The notes below the pieces were generated by a model. That model ran no database searches, was not told where the DNA came from, and was given only the letters and a program-made list of their open reading frames with translations. From contig DJKX01000049.1 of assembly GCA_002436185.1 (NCBI GenBank), forward strand, positions 28,734 through 92,733: DNA of 64,000 bases, given 5' to 3'. This document shows positions 18,063 through 26,889 of the stretch, one piece after another; positions within the stretch are counted from its first letter, which is position 1, and each line of letters opens with the position of its first letter. The translations under genes and the position numbers were made by a program. This DNA is from Fidelibacterota bacterium UBA6531 (GTDB lineage Bacteria > Fidelibacterota > Marinisomatia > Marinisomatales > TCS55).

Positions 18063-19283
18063 ATGATGATTTTCAGGAAAATAATAGTTCTTATAAAAAC
18101 CTGTACACTACTTGTGTTCTCTTCTTGTACCCTTTTTGAAGAAGATAATAAACAGGATGAATCACCCTTTGCTCAAGAAAGCGTAGACTGGCCGTCTTTG
18201 GCAAACGCATCGTGGCCGATGTATAAAAATAACCCTCAAAATACGGGTACACATTATTCAGGAAATCCAGTTGAAGGTATAAACATTTCGACAAATCAAC
18301 TTGAAGAGTTTGGTGAATCGTATTCAAATATACTCATTGATGCAGAGGGAAATTATATTGTTACAACATTTATGAATAAATCAGTAAAAAAATATTCATT
18401 TGCCGATGAAATGCAATGGTCAGTTTCATTTACAGAATTAATAAGCAGTACCCCGCTTATAAGAGCTGACGGGGATATCATTGCAGCAACGAGTACGGTG
18501 AAAGCGATTGATAAAAATGGTAATGTAGATTGGTCAACAAATCTTAATGATTATGTTATAGGCTGGTTGAATATTGACTTGGAAGGAAATATACTTTGCG
18601 TGGGTTCATCGGGAACGATATATAGCTTAAATAATATTGGAGATGTTGATTGGCAGCAATCAAATTCATTTAACCCAAACACGAATAACGGAGTTGTCAT
18701 AAGCCCGGATGGAAATCAATTATACACTGTCGGTAATTCCCTGATAGCATACAGTACAACAGACGGCAGTTTATTATGGAACATTGAAATTGTTAACAGT
18801 ACGAATAATCTCAATAGTGCTCCAGCTATAGACAATGATGGTAATATTTATTTCATTTCATATAGTAATGAAATGTCCACTTTATGGTGTGTAAATCCAA
18901 GCGGATCAATCGAATGGACTGAATCTTTAATTGGGGGAGATTATAATAAGAGCACTGCACCCATTATAACAGATAATGGGAATATTGTTTTCAGTATTGA
19001 AACTACTCTTTACAGTTTTTCTGTTTCAGGTGAATTACAGTTTGAAGCACTATTAGCACGGCCCTCCTGGGGTTCTCTGTGTGCTGACAGTGATGGTAAC
19101 ATATATGTCGCTTCAACCACAATAAATGATCCACAGCTAGTAAGTTATTCAAACATTGGTGAAATCAGGTTTAGTAAATCGCTTACTAATAGTGTTGATG
19201 GAGGATTATCTTTATCTGCAACAAATTTGTTTTTTATGTCAACAAACCAAACAGGAAATCAAGTCATATGGATAATCGAGTAA
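18063..19283 (+). CDS. PQQ-like beta-propeller lipoprotein
   Basis: About 406 residues. A GGAGG at 18055-18059 precedes ATG codons at 18063 and 18066, which I prefer to the in-frame TTG at 18045. The N-terminus is a lipoprotein signal (IIVLIKTCTLLVFSSC) with Cys as likely lipidation site. After an acidic linker come PQQ/quinoprotein-type propeller repeats: the opening SWPMYKNNPQNTGTHYS and repeated blades such as DGDIIAATSTVKAIDKNGNV, DGNIYFISYSNEMSTLW and DGNIYVASTT. No quinone ligand set is evident, so a structural or binding role is likelier than dehydrogenase activity. Its last 16 bases overlap the next gene. Confidence 0.82.
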   Translation: MMIFRKIIVLIKTCTLLVFSSCTLFEEDNKQDESPFAQESVDWPSLANASWPMYKNNPQNTGTHYSGNPVEGINISTNQLEEFGESYSNILIDAEGNYIVTTFMNKSVKKYSFADEMQWSVSFTELISSTPLIRADGDIIAATSTVKAIDKNGNVDWSTNLNDYVIGWLNIDLEGNILCVGSSGTIYSLNNIGDVDWQQSNSFNPNTNNGVVISPDGNQLYTVGNSLIAYSTTDGSLLWNIEIVNSTNNLNSAPAIDNDGNIYFISYSNEMSTLWCVNPSGSIEWTESLIGGDYNKSTAPIITDNGNIVFSIETTLYSFSVSGELQFEALLARPSWGSLCADSDGNIYVASTTINDPQLVSYSNIGEIRFSKSLTNSVDGGLSLSATNLFFMSTNQTGNQVIWIIE

Positions 19284-20368
19284 AAATAACTCTGTTAATA
19301 ATGATTAGTACTTTTTTGTTTAGTCAAAATAGTCGTTGGGCTGCTGAAATATTCATATATCAAGAAGAAGAAGGGACAACTGAACAATTGTCTTTTCAGG
19401 CTACATTGGCTTCGAACGTGCTGTGGGATGAACATTTTAATCTTGCAACCGATTTAGAAGGTAATCTAGTAACAACGTCAGGTGATGGGGATGATGTTGG
19501 ATGGGATTTTGTCGGAATAGCGCCATATACCGGATATGGTAAATTGGGATATGGATATTATAAAATTGAATGTACGAGTGATAATAAACACTTTTTCCTT
19601 AACATAAAATCTGACAATTTTATCCCAATGACTAACTTCGACACTTATTTTAACTATAGTCCAACTTACAATGAGTTTTCATGGGGTACGGGTACAGCCT
19701 CTCCAGGCCAGAGTATAGGCAATGGCGCTGTGTTAACAATTTGGGAATTAAAACCACAACTTTCTCAACAAACAACATCAAAATTTCAGCCTACAAGGCC
19801 GACTAATCTTAATATTCAAGTTCAAAATACACATCCGCATCTTACTTGGAATTCAAGTGAGCCAGCTACATCTGAATATCAGGTGTTTAGAAAATCCAGC
19901 CAAACTAGTTGGTTTGCAATTGCAAATAACATTTCACAGAATAGTTATACAGATAACGAGGTTACATATCAACTCGGTGGTACTATTTATAAATATAAGA
20001 TTAGAGCAGTTTCTGGGAACGGTAATAAATTTTCTATGTATTCGCCAATTAAAAGATTTCCGGGATCTGATGGAATAGGCAAAATATTATTTATAGATGT
20101 TCCAAGCGAATATTTCTTATATAATGCCTATCCCAATCCATTCAATCCAACCACTACTATTCGATTTTCGGTAGAGACGCAATTAATTGCATCTCTGCGT
20201 ATTTATGATATAGGCGGTCGTTTGGTGGAAACATTGGTCGATGGTGAATTACCAACTGGTGAACATGAAATTGTGTAGAATGCCAGCAGACATCCAAGTG
20301 GTGTTTATTTTATCCGGCTGCAGAGCGGAGAGTTTGTGGAAACGCAGAAAGCTGTGTTGATGAAATAG
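19268..20368 (+). pseudogene. Secreted protein with FN3-like domain and type IX-type sorting tail, interrupted by an in-frame TAG
   Basis: The frame from ATG 19268 runs 336 codons to TAG at 20276-20278, then continues in frame for 29 codons to TAG at 20366. The part after the first stop (NASRHPSGVYFIRLQSGEF, ending in VLMK) is the normal end of the YPNPFNP-type secretion domain that begins at about residue 283 (NAYPNPFNPTTTIRFSV). The stop replaces the position usually held by Trp (EIVWNA in relatives), consistent with TGG to TAG. Before the tail are a signal peptide (residues 1-20), an uncharacterised beta-rich region and an FN3-like module (about 175-265). The short product would lack the last strands needed for export and anchoring. 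Confidence 0.78.
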
Positions 20369-20369
20369 T

Positions 20370-20846
20370 CTATTTCCGATCAGCTCCTGTCATAGCTAAA
20401 ACAATATTCGTACTGCCAATAAAGGCTTTATGCTGGGCCAGTGTCGCTTTTATATAATAATATAGTGTAAGCCAGTAAAGAATGTGAAACCACCATTCAC
20501 TTACTTTGTTCAGAAAATATGCACCGTCTAAAATAACTGTAGCCATAAACAGCAAGGTTACCATCATCGTCGGCGGATAGAGTTTTCGTTTGATTCCTAA
20601 AACACCCTTATAAAATTTATCCCCAATCTCGGGATGGGCTTGGGTGTATTCTTTAATATTGACACCTGTTCCCACGAAGAAGAACATGACGAGAGTTTGA
20701 GTTGCGATGAAGATAATGCTGACCAAAAGATCCAAAGTGATGTGGGTTGTGGGCCAGATATTTATATAGTGATTCAGTCCAACCAACGCCAACCCGATCC
20801 CCGCCAGAGCGACCATTATATAAGATAGAATCATGAAAAACCACAT
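20370..20846 (-). CDS. Small integral membrane protein of unknown function
   Basis: About 158 residues with four membrane helices (near 5-25, 40-62, 92-112 and 118-138) and a hydrophilic loop GVNIKEYTQAHPEIGDKFYKG. I place the start at ATG 20846, eight bases after the ychF stop; ATG at 20834 is also possible. A longer in-frame start at 20882 lies inside ychF and is less likely. No family recognised. It would share a transcript with ychF. Its stop lies 2 bases from the end of the convergent secreted-protein gene. Confidence 0.7.
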   Translation of the reverse strand: MWFFMILSYIMVALAGIGLALVGLNHYINIWPTTHITLDLLVSIIFIATQTLVMFFFVGTGVNIKEYTQAHPEIGDKFYKGVLGIKRKLYPPTMMVTLLFMATVILDGAYFLNKVSEWWFHILYWLTLYYYIKATLAQHKAFIGSTNIVLAMTGADRK

Positions 20847-20854
20847 ATTAGAAA

Positions 20855-21955
20855 CTACACATTGAAATGGAAATATATACAATCACCATCAGCCACTAGA
20901 TACTCTTTACCTTGTAGTTTTGCCAGCCCCGCGTCTTTCACTGCTTTTTCTGACCCCAGCCGTATCAAGTCATTATATTTGATTACTTCAGCTTTGATAA
21001 AGCCTCGTTGGAAATCAGTATGAATCTCCCCGGCTGCTTCCGGCGCAGTGGCACCTTGTTTGATCGTCCATGCTCGGACTTCTACATCTCCCCCGGTAAA
21101 AAATGTTTCCAGTTCCAGCAGCCGAAATCCGGTGTGAATGAGTTTATTTAACCCTGGTTCCGGAAGATTGAATTCTTCCAGAAACATCATTTTTTCATCA
21201 TCAGGTAATACTGCAATTTCTTGTTCCAGTTTTCCACAGAGGCGTATAGCCATGTTCCCTTCTTTTTCAGCGAATTCTACAAGTTGCTGTTCCAATTTTC
21301 CTCGTTTATCATGTGTAATTTCAGTTTCATCAACATTTGCTACATATAAAATAGGTTTGCGTGTAAGTAAATGTAATGATCGAACGATGGCTATTTCTTC
21401 TTCATCAGCTTTGAATGTTCGAGCTCGATGACCGACATTACAATGTTCCAAAAGACGCTTGATAACATCAAATTCCTTGTGTCCTTTTTTAACACCCGAT
21501 TTCAATCCTTTTTCAGCTTTTGAATAACGTCTTTCCAGTGTTTCCAAATCAGCCAAAAGAAGCTCCGTTTCAATAAGTTCGGCATCACGAACTGGATCCA
21601 CCCCTCCTTCAACGTGCGTTACATTGTTATCATCAAAACAACGCACTACATGAATGATAGCTGCAACCTGTCGAATCTGTCCCAGAAATTGATTTCCCAA
21701 ACCTTCGCCCCTACTGGCACCTCGAACCAACCCAGCAATGTCAGTAAATTCTACAGCAGCCGGAGTCACTTTTCCAGGCTTAAATATTTCAGCTAATTTA
21801 TCCAGCCGAGGATCGGGAAGCTCCACGATACCCACATGGGGATCAATCGTACAAAAGGGATAATTTTCCGCAGGAACGGACAAAGCTGTCAAAGCGTTAA
21901 AAATGGTAGACTTGCCTACATTGGGCAGGCCCACAATACCGCAGCGTAAGGCCAT
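20855..21955 (-). CDS. ychF: Redox-regulated ATPase/GTPase YchF (OLA1 family)
   Basis: A 366-residue OLA1/YchF protein: G1 GLPNVGKSTIFNAL (residues 8-21), G3 DIAGLVRGASRGEGLGNQFL, the nonstandard G4 NVDE in place of NKxD that gives ATP preference, and a C-terminal TGS-like domain with GEIHTDFQRGFIKAEVI and DGDCIYFHFNV at the end. Length is normal. It binds ribosomes and is linked to translation and stress control in other bacteria. It lies 19 bases downstream of fabA on the same strand. Confidence 0.97.
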   Translation of the reverse strand: MALRCGIVGLPNVGKSTIFNALTALSVPAENYPFCTIDPHVGIVELPDPRLDKLAEIFKPGKVTPAAVEFTDIAGLVRGASRGEGLGNQFLGQIRQVAAIIHVVRCFDDNNVTHVEGGVDPVRDAELIETELLLADLETLERRYSKAEKGLKSGVKKGHKEFDVIKRLLEHCNVGHRARTFKADEEEIAIVRSLHLLTRKPILYVANVDETEITHDKRGKLEQQLVEFAEKEGNMAIRLCGKLEQEIAVLPDDEKMMFLEEFNLPEPGLNKLIHTGFRLLELETFFTGGDVEVRAWTIKQGATAPEAAGEIHTDFQRGFIKAEVIKYNDLIRLGSEKAVKDAGLAKLQGKEYLVADGDCIYFHFNV

Positions 21956-21974
21956 ATTATTTGTATACAGTTAT

Positions 21975-22520
21975 TTAAAAAGGATCGAGAGCGGGATCCA
22001 TACCGGTATCCCATACAAGTTTTTCAAATAAACCAACCTGAAGATCTTTGGCAAAATAAATGGTTTTATCTTTTACCTGTAATACCGCATCTCCCCAAGC
22101 CATAAACATTGGACGAGTGATGAATTTTCGAATATCAACCTGGTAGGTTATTCTATCATGGTAAGGCCTAACCTGCCCTTTAAACTTTACTTCTTTTACA
22201 CCTAAAGCTCGACCGCGCCCCTTTCCACCAGCCCAAGAAAGGAAAAACCCAACCAACTGCCAAAAACCGTCTAATCCCAAACAGCCGGGCATAACCGGAT
22301 CGTTTACAAAATGACAATCAAAAAACCAATGCCCCGGATCTATATCCAATTCTGCCTTAATAAATCCACTGCTATATTTGCCGCCGGAATCTGAAATTTC
22401 CAGAATGCGATCCATCATCAGCATAGGCGGTGTAGGTAATTTCCCATTGGCTTTACCGAACATTTTACCAGAACCAATATCAAGTAAATCCTGTTTTGTA
22501 AATGAAGACTTTTTATCCAT
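21975..22520 (-). CDS. fabA: 3-hydroxydecanoyl-ACP dehydratase (FabA-type)
   Basis: A 181-residue hot-dog-fold dehydratase. The active-site strand FFDCHFVNDPVMPGCLGLDGFWQL carries the catalytic His and, in the second half, the Asp of FabA (FabZ has Glu there). TPPMLMMDRILEI is the N-terminal FabA/FabZ signature. I take ATG 22520 (MDKKSSF) with AAGGATAAAATA just upstream. FabA dehydrates 3-hydroxyacyl-ACP and in Gammaproteobacteria also isomerises trans-2 to cis-3-decenoyl-ACP. It is divergent from an enoyl-reductase-like gene 125 bases away. No fabB is present in the window. Confidence 0.9.
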   Translation of the reverse strand: MDKKSSFTKQDLLDIGSGKMFGKANGKLPTPPMLMMDRILEISDSGGKYSSGFIKAELDIDPGHWFFDCHFVNDPVMPGCLGLDGFWQLVGFFLSWAGGKGRGRALGVKEVKFKGQVRPYHDRITYQVDIRKFITRPMFMAWGDAVLQVKDKTIYFAKDLQVGLFEKLVWDTGMDPALDPF

Positions 22521-22645
22521 TATTTTATCCTTTATAAGCAAAGAAGTTAAACATAATGCCTGTTTGCCCATTAATTCTTTTGTGTTCTTGGTTTGGCTTT
22601 GCTCGAGTCTTTCCTAAATTCCCACTTTAATTCTCGGAGAAAATT

Positions 22646-23428
22646 ATGTCTGAATGGGTATTATTACTTGGTGGTTCAACTGGCCATGGCGCCGCAACAG
22701 CTAAACGATTAGCCAAAGATGGCTATGGTGTAATCGCATTTCACTTTGACCGCGGTGAAGCGAAAAAAATTGCAGGTGAAACTATTGAGGAAGTAAACAA
22801 AATAACAAACGGCAATTGTCACTATTTTAACACCAATGCAGCTGCACTGGAAACCATGGATAAGTATATACCGCAGATTGCAGACATAACCAAAGGACAA
22901 CCTTTGAAGTTGATGCTGCACTCCATTGCCTTTGGAACAACCACAAATTTTTTCGGGGAAAAACCTGTCAATCAAAAACAAATGGATATGACTGTACATG
23001 TTATGGGGAATTCGCTATTGTATTGGACCCAAAAATTATATGAAGCGAAACTTCTGTCCAAAGGATCACGCATTCTGGGACTCACCAGCGAAGGAAATTA
23101 TGTAGCCATGGAAGGATATGGTCCGGTGAGTGTAGCCAAGGTTGCCATGGAAGCCATTATTCGCCAGATTGGTTGGGAACTTGGACAGTTTGGAATTACA
23201 GCGAATTCAGTTCAAGCAGGAGTTACACCAACTCGGGCATTAACAAAAATTACTGATAATTGGGAAGCGTGGGTGGAAAATACCAAAAAGCGTAATCCCA
23301 TGCGTCGTACAACCACACCAGAAGATGTAGCCAATACAATTTCTTTATTACTCCGCCCTGGAGCAGACTTTATAAATTGTTCTATTATATATTGTGATGG
23401 CGGCGAAAGCCGATCGGGGTCTTTTTAA
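22646..23428 (+). CDS. Enoyl-ACP reductase-like short-chain dehydrogenase (FabL/FabI type)
   Basis: A 260-residue Rossmann protein. The cofactor loop is LLLGGSTGHGAATAKRLAKDG (the first 20 residues span 7-26). The active site is YGPVSVAK, Tyr-x6-Lys near residues 158-165, the spacing of enoyl-ACP reductases rather than the Tyr-x3-Lys of ordinary SDRs. The order VQAGVTPTRAL and INCSIIYCDGG also fits FabI/FabL. Start ATG 22646 has CGGAGAAA nine bases upstream. Divergent pairing with fabA suggests the two act on the same acyl chains. FabL-type is my preference over FabI because the Tyr pair is closer together than in FabI. Confidence 0.82.
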   Translation: MSEWVLLLGGSTGHGAATAKRLAKDGYGVIAFHFDRGEAKKIAGETIEEVNKITNGNCHYFNTNAAALETMDKYIPQIADITKGQPLKLMLHSIAFGTTTNFFGEKPVNQKQMDMTVHVMGNSLLYWTQKLYEAKLLSKGSRILGLTSEGNYVAMEGYGPVSVAKVAMEAIIRQIGWELGQFGITANSVQAGVTPTRALTKITDNWEAWVENTKKRNPMRRTTTPEDVANTISLLLRPGADFINCSIIYCDGGESRSGSF

Positions 23429-23463
23429 AACCGAAATAGATTAGATAATAATCAGGATCCTTT

Positions 23464-23826
23464 TTACTGCAAGTCAACACGCTTTCTTAACAGTGTAACT
23501 ATATCGTAATGTTCTCGGGTGGGTAATAGTTCAAAGCTTGTTTCGGCTTCTTTGAGAGCATAATCCCACCAATCTTTTTTTGTATACATAAGCGCTAACC
23601 GGTAATGTGCATCGGCCAGCAATTCATAATCACCCCTGCTTAACGCTTTAACGTCTGTAGGCAGAAGCCGTGTCACTTCACGATATTCCAAAATTGCTTC
23701 ATCAATAAGTCCTTTTTGAGAATACCATTGCGCCAGTTGTAAATGGCGTTGAGGATCATCTTTACAGCCGGTTAATGCCAATACAGCAAGAAGAGGTAAT
23801 AATATGTTTTTCAGGTGTTTAATCAT
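23464..23826 (-). CDS. TPR-containing lipoprotein
   Basis: A 120-residue protein with a lipoprotein signal (ILLPLLAVLALTGC, lipidation Cys at 21) and about two tetratricopeptide-like units: HLQLAQWYSQKGLIDEAILEY and LLADAHYRLALMYTKKDWWDYALKEAE. No catalytic motif. Small TPR lipoproteins usually scaffold envelope complexes; the partner is unknown. It stands alone on the minus strand, 114 bases downstream of the MFS gene, and is convergent with the enoyl-reductase gene. Confidence 0.8.
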   Translation of the reverse strand: MIKHLKNILLPLLAVLALTGCKDDPQRHLQLAQWYSQKGLIDEAILEYREVTRLLPTDVKALSRGDYELLADAHYRLALMYTKKDWWDYALKEAETSFELLPTREHYDIVTLLRKRVDLQ

Positions 23827-23940
23827 CCTCGGAATCCGTATAGAATTTCATTGCATACCGTCAGTAAAACAAGAGAAAAGTTTGTTATTTACTCACAAAT
23901 AACTTACTAATCGCTAGTTTTCAATACACCACCCCACCAA

Positions 23941-25197
23941 TTAACCAGATGTTTTGTGGGGATGAAGGTGAGGTTCTTTAACCCGGAATATTAATTGTAG
24001 CAGACCAATAATAATTAGCCCCCCCAACACCATGAATAAATTGCGAGTTCCAATGATTGGATTCAAAACACTTGCTCCTACAATCATTAATAAAACAAAA
24101 GGAGCCAAAAATGTATCAATAAGCGCCATATATGTTTTACTATCCCGCGATTCTGCAAATTCGTAAACCATATTCATGGCGGAGGGCATGAACCCTCCCT
24201 GCCCCAATCCCAATGAAAGGAAAATGGCATATACATGAAACATTGATGTGGCAAAAATAGTAAAAGCAATCGCCAGCAGATAACCACAAAAAGAAAATGT
24301 AATAGCCAATTTATGTCCCCAGCGATCACCAATTTTGCCGGAGATTACACTACCAACGCCGAATGTAATAACTTGTAATACAACAAAAACGCCTGCTTCA
24401 CTGATATTAAAACCAAACAACTCTTGAGCATAAACCGCGTATAGACTCATGGCAGGAAAGTGAGCAGTAATAAAAATTCTGCTGTATAAATAGCGTTTAA
24501 AATTTTCATGTGTACGTATAATCCCTTTTGTGTCTTGCCAAAATTCAGTTAGTGATTTATGGGACGTTTTGTCTGATTTCTTATCCACATTATAGAACAC
24601 ATAGGCAAAAATCCCCAACCCTAAAGAAATTCCCATAATAATAAATCCCCAACCAAAATTTTTTGGAAAAGGGACTGAACTGTTTAGCAAAATTTTAACA
24701 ATAATACCGCCGACAAAACCGCCGATGCTATTAAATGCAAATGAAATACCTAAATAATGACCCCGAGATTTACGAGGAAAAACATGGGAGAGAAAATCTG
24801 CCCAAATGGGAATAATGAATCCCAAAGCTAAACAATAAATTATAAAACAGGCATAATAATACATCCAGGCATTGGGTCCGGTTGGCGCTAGGAAAGCAAA
24901 CAGAAAACCTGCAAAAAATATAGGAGGTAACACAACACTATGACTCCAAAAAACAGCCTTTTTAATATTGCGAATATTGCGTCCCAAAACTGCAGAAAAT
25001 AACATGGGAAATGCTATCAGTATGCTAAATAAACCGGCAACGGAAATTATTACAGCATCGGGAGCACCAAGTTTTTTTAAAAATAAAGGTATAATGGCAT
25101 AGGTAGTATGAAAGGCAATCCCAAACCCCCAGCTAAACTCATGAATACAATTTAAAAATAAATTACGAGAAAGATTATTTTGCGTCAGTTCAACCAT
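23941..25197 (-). CDS. Major facilitator superfamily transporter
   Basis: A 418-residue protein with about twelve membrane helices. MFS landmarks include GKIGDRWGHKLAI (A-type loop between helices 8 and 9 region) and FPRKSRGHYLGISFAFNSIGG, a matching loop in the first half. No substrate motif is recognisable. It overlaps the upstream EamA-family gene by 8 bases, so two exporters of different families are co-transcribed. Both families commonly move small metabolites. Confidence 0.88.
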   Translation of the reverse strand: MVELTQNNLSRNLFLNCIHEFSWGFGIAFHTTYAIIPLFLKKLGAPDAVIISVAGLFSILIAFPMLFSAVLGRNIRNIKKAVFWSHSVVLPPIFFAGFLFAFLAPTGPNAWMYYYACFIIYCLALGFIIPIWADFLSHVFPRKSRGHYLGISFAFNSIGGFVGGIIVKILLNSSVPFPKNFGWGFIIMGISLGLGIFAYVFYNVDKKSDKTSHKSLTEFWQDTKGIIRTHENFKRYLYSRIFITAHFPAMSLYAVYAQELFGFNISEAGVFVVLQVITFGVGSVISGKIGDRWGHKLAITFSFCGYLLAIAFTIFATSMFHVYAIFLSLGLGQGGFMPSAMNMVYEFAESRDSKTYMALIDTFLAPFVLLMIVGASVLNPIIGTRNLFMVLGGLIIIGLLQLIFRVKEPHLHPHKTSG

Positions 25198-26092
25198 GAC
25201 TATTTTGCCGCTCCTGCGTCAATAATACAATTGCGATCAGCAGGATAATCGCGCCGGCTGCCTGGGTCGGCGACATGGTTCTGCCTCGAATAAACCAATC
25301 AAAGCAAATAGCTGAAAATGGCCAGAATAATTCATAAATAGTTGTGTGCGATGCGGGTAAATGGTTCAATCCGTAATAATATATGAAAAGAGCAACGGCA
25401 CCGGTGGAAATTACAATTGTTGATAAAACTATCCATTGAGAGGAATTTAATGACACAATTTCAGATAAATTCCCCATGCCAATCAGTACAATTCCGGCTA
25501 ATAAAGCTGTTATAGTAAGTCTCAAAGATGTTACTAACTGAAAGGGTAATTTGTTCAACGCATGTTTTCCCAAGACAGTTGAACTTCCCCAACTGAAAGC
25601 AGCCAACAGGGCAAGTAAAGACGCAATTATGGTTTTATCATCCCAGTCAACCATGGGTTTGTTTCCAAATGTGACTAAGTAGCCACCAATCAACGCAGTA
25701 ACGGCAAGTAATAAAAAGCGATTAGACAGTTTTTCCTTTAATATTACTGCTGCGAGTATAATAGCAAAAATGGGCTGAAATTTTTGGAGCAATACAACAA
25801 CAGAAAGATCAATATAGTTAATGTAACTCAATGCCTTTGTGTAAAAAAATGTACCTAAAATTCCGCCGCAGATACTGATCCACATTATTGATCCCCAACC
25901 TCGCTGGTCTAATTTTTTTATGTTGTTCCAACCTTTGATGAGAAAAGGTAAAAACAGGATAGTTCCTAAAGCATGTTCCAGAGTAATAATTAAAAATGAA
26001 GAAACATTGAATAATTGCTGGCGTAATAAACCGTCAAGGCTCCATAAAAAAGCGGCTGCTATGACAGCAATGGGTGGAAGGTATTTTTTCAC
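25190..26092 (-). CDS. EamA/DMT-family transporter
   Basis: A 300-residue protein with ten predicted membrane helices in two EamA repeats: the first from about residue 8 (AVIAAAFLWSLDGLLRQQL) and the second from about 155 (LLALLAAFSWGSSTVLGKHAL), each with the FxWG/W-S start typical of the drug/metabolite transporter superfamily. The end of repeat 2 is YELFWPFSAICFDWFIRG. Substrate unknown. It overlaps the downstream MFS gene by 8 bases. Confidence 0.88.
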   Translation of the reverse strand: MKKYLPPIAVIAAAFLWSLDGLLRQQLFNVSSFLIITLEHALGTILFLPFLIKGWNNIKKLDQRGWGSIMWISICGGILGTFFYTKALSYINYIDLSVVVLLQKFQPIFAIILAAVILKEKLSNRFLLLAVTALIGGYLVTFGNKPMVDWDDKTIIASLLALLAAFSWGSSTVLGKHALNKLPFQLVTSLRLTITALLAGIVLIGMGNLSEIVSLNSSQWIVLSTIVISTGAVALFIYYYGLNHLPASHTTIYELFWPFSAICFDWFIRGRTMSPTQAAGAIILLIAIVLLTQERQNSHG

Positions 26093-26139
26093 GGACGGGA
26101 AATTACAGAAAGGGTATATCTAAAAATAATAAATAAGTA

Positions 26140-26697
26140 TTAAGCAGAACCGCCCAGTCCGGATAATTCAGACATATCTATACCAAAAGATTTGGTTGCC
26201 ATATCCCACATAAATTTTTCTTCTGTATTGAAAATAAATTCAAGGTTTGTATGCTGCAAAAGCCAGTCACCATTTTCAATTTCTGCTTCTAATTGATACT
26301 GCGCCCAGCCGGCGTGTCCCAGCAAAAGTTTAGAATGTTTAGGTCCCTTCTTTTCAGCTATTTCCTGAATAATGGCTTTGTTACTGGTTAAAGAAAAATT
26401 ATCTCCGATTACTATAGTCCCCTCTGTCTTATAATCTGCTGAATGTAATACAATCCCCCGCTCCACGAGAACCGGACCACCAAAATAAACATCCGGGACT
26501 AATTTCAAAATATCGTCATCTTCAGGAAAAAATTCAGAAAATAAATCCTGAAGTTCCGGAGTTTCAAAAGGTTTATTGACAATAAACCCCAAAGCACCAT
26601 CTTTATTATGTTCACAAATAAACACAACTGCCCGCCCAAAATAAGGATCCTGCATATGGGGCATTGAAATAATGATTTGATTTTTTAGTGACGACAT
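26140..26697 (-). CDS. YqgE/AlgH family protein (UPF0301)
   Basis: A 185-residue protein with UPF0301 landmarks: ISMPHMQDPYFGRAVVFICEH, GALGFIVNKPF, VYFGGPVLVERGIVLH and LLGHAGWAQYQLEAEI. The biochemical role of the family is not settled; AlgH affects alginate control in Pseudomonas. It is divergent from uvrA across a 192-base region that carries two inverted repeats, and the minus-strand transport genes follow 47 bases after its stop. Confidence 0.93.
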   Translation of the reverse strand: MSSLKNQIIISMPHMQDPYFGRAVVFICEHNKDGALGFIVNKPFETPELQDLFSEFFPEDDDILKLVPDVYFGGPVLVERGIVLHSADYKTEGTIVIGDNFSLTSNKAIIQEIAEKKGPKHSKLLLGHAGWAQYQLEAEIENGDWLLQHTNLEFIFNTEEKFMWDMATKSFGIDMSELSGLGGSA

Positions 26698-26773
26698 AGT
26701 TTAAATGTAACGTTTTTGCGATGTTGAAACAAGATAGTTAATGGTTAGGTATAATTAGTCGAGAAGTTCAACC

Positions 26774-26794
26774 GATCAGAGCTCATCACTGATC
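26774..26794. repeat. Short inverted repeat in the yqgE-uvrA intergenic region
   Basis: GATCAG (26774-26779) and CTGATC (26789-26794) pair around nine bases, and another ATCAG follows at once. It lies mid-way in the divergent promoter region. It may be an operator for either gene. Short length makes chance a real option. Confidence 0.3.
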
Positions 26795-26860
26795 AGTAAA
26801 TCAGTAGGATAAATGTAAATGGTTTTATGAAAACGGTTGAATAATACGTAAATTCTTGGC

Positions 26861-26878
26861 TGTCATTTCGAAATGACA
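26861..26878. promoter_or_regulatory. 18-bp perfect palindrome directly upstream of uvrA
   Basis: TGTCATTTCGAAATGACA is perfectly self-complementary and ends 11 bases before the uvrA ATG. Position and symmetry suggest an operator, possibly an SOS/LexA site, since uvrA is often damage-induced. It does not match the known E. coli or Bacillus LexA boxes. A similar TGTCATTTCG hairpin occurs as a dispersed repeat in some Bacteroidota, which is the main alternative. Confidence 0.5.
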
Positions 26879-26889
26879 AAAACGGTATT

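Noticed and set aside
20847..20882. Longer start for the small membrane protein downstream of ychF
   Set aside because: The upstream ATG lies inside the ychF coding end; ATG 20846 after the ychF stop is the simpler choice.
23887..23912. GTTATTT/AAATAAC inverted repeat between the MFS and TPR genes
   Set aside because: Seven A-T-rich pairs in an A/T-rich gap with no T run on the minus strand; chance is as likely as a terminator.
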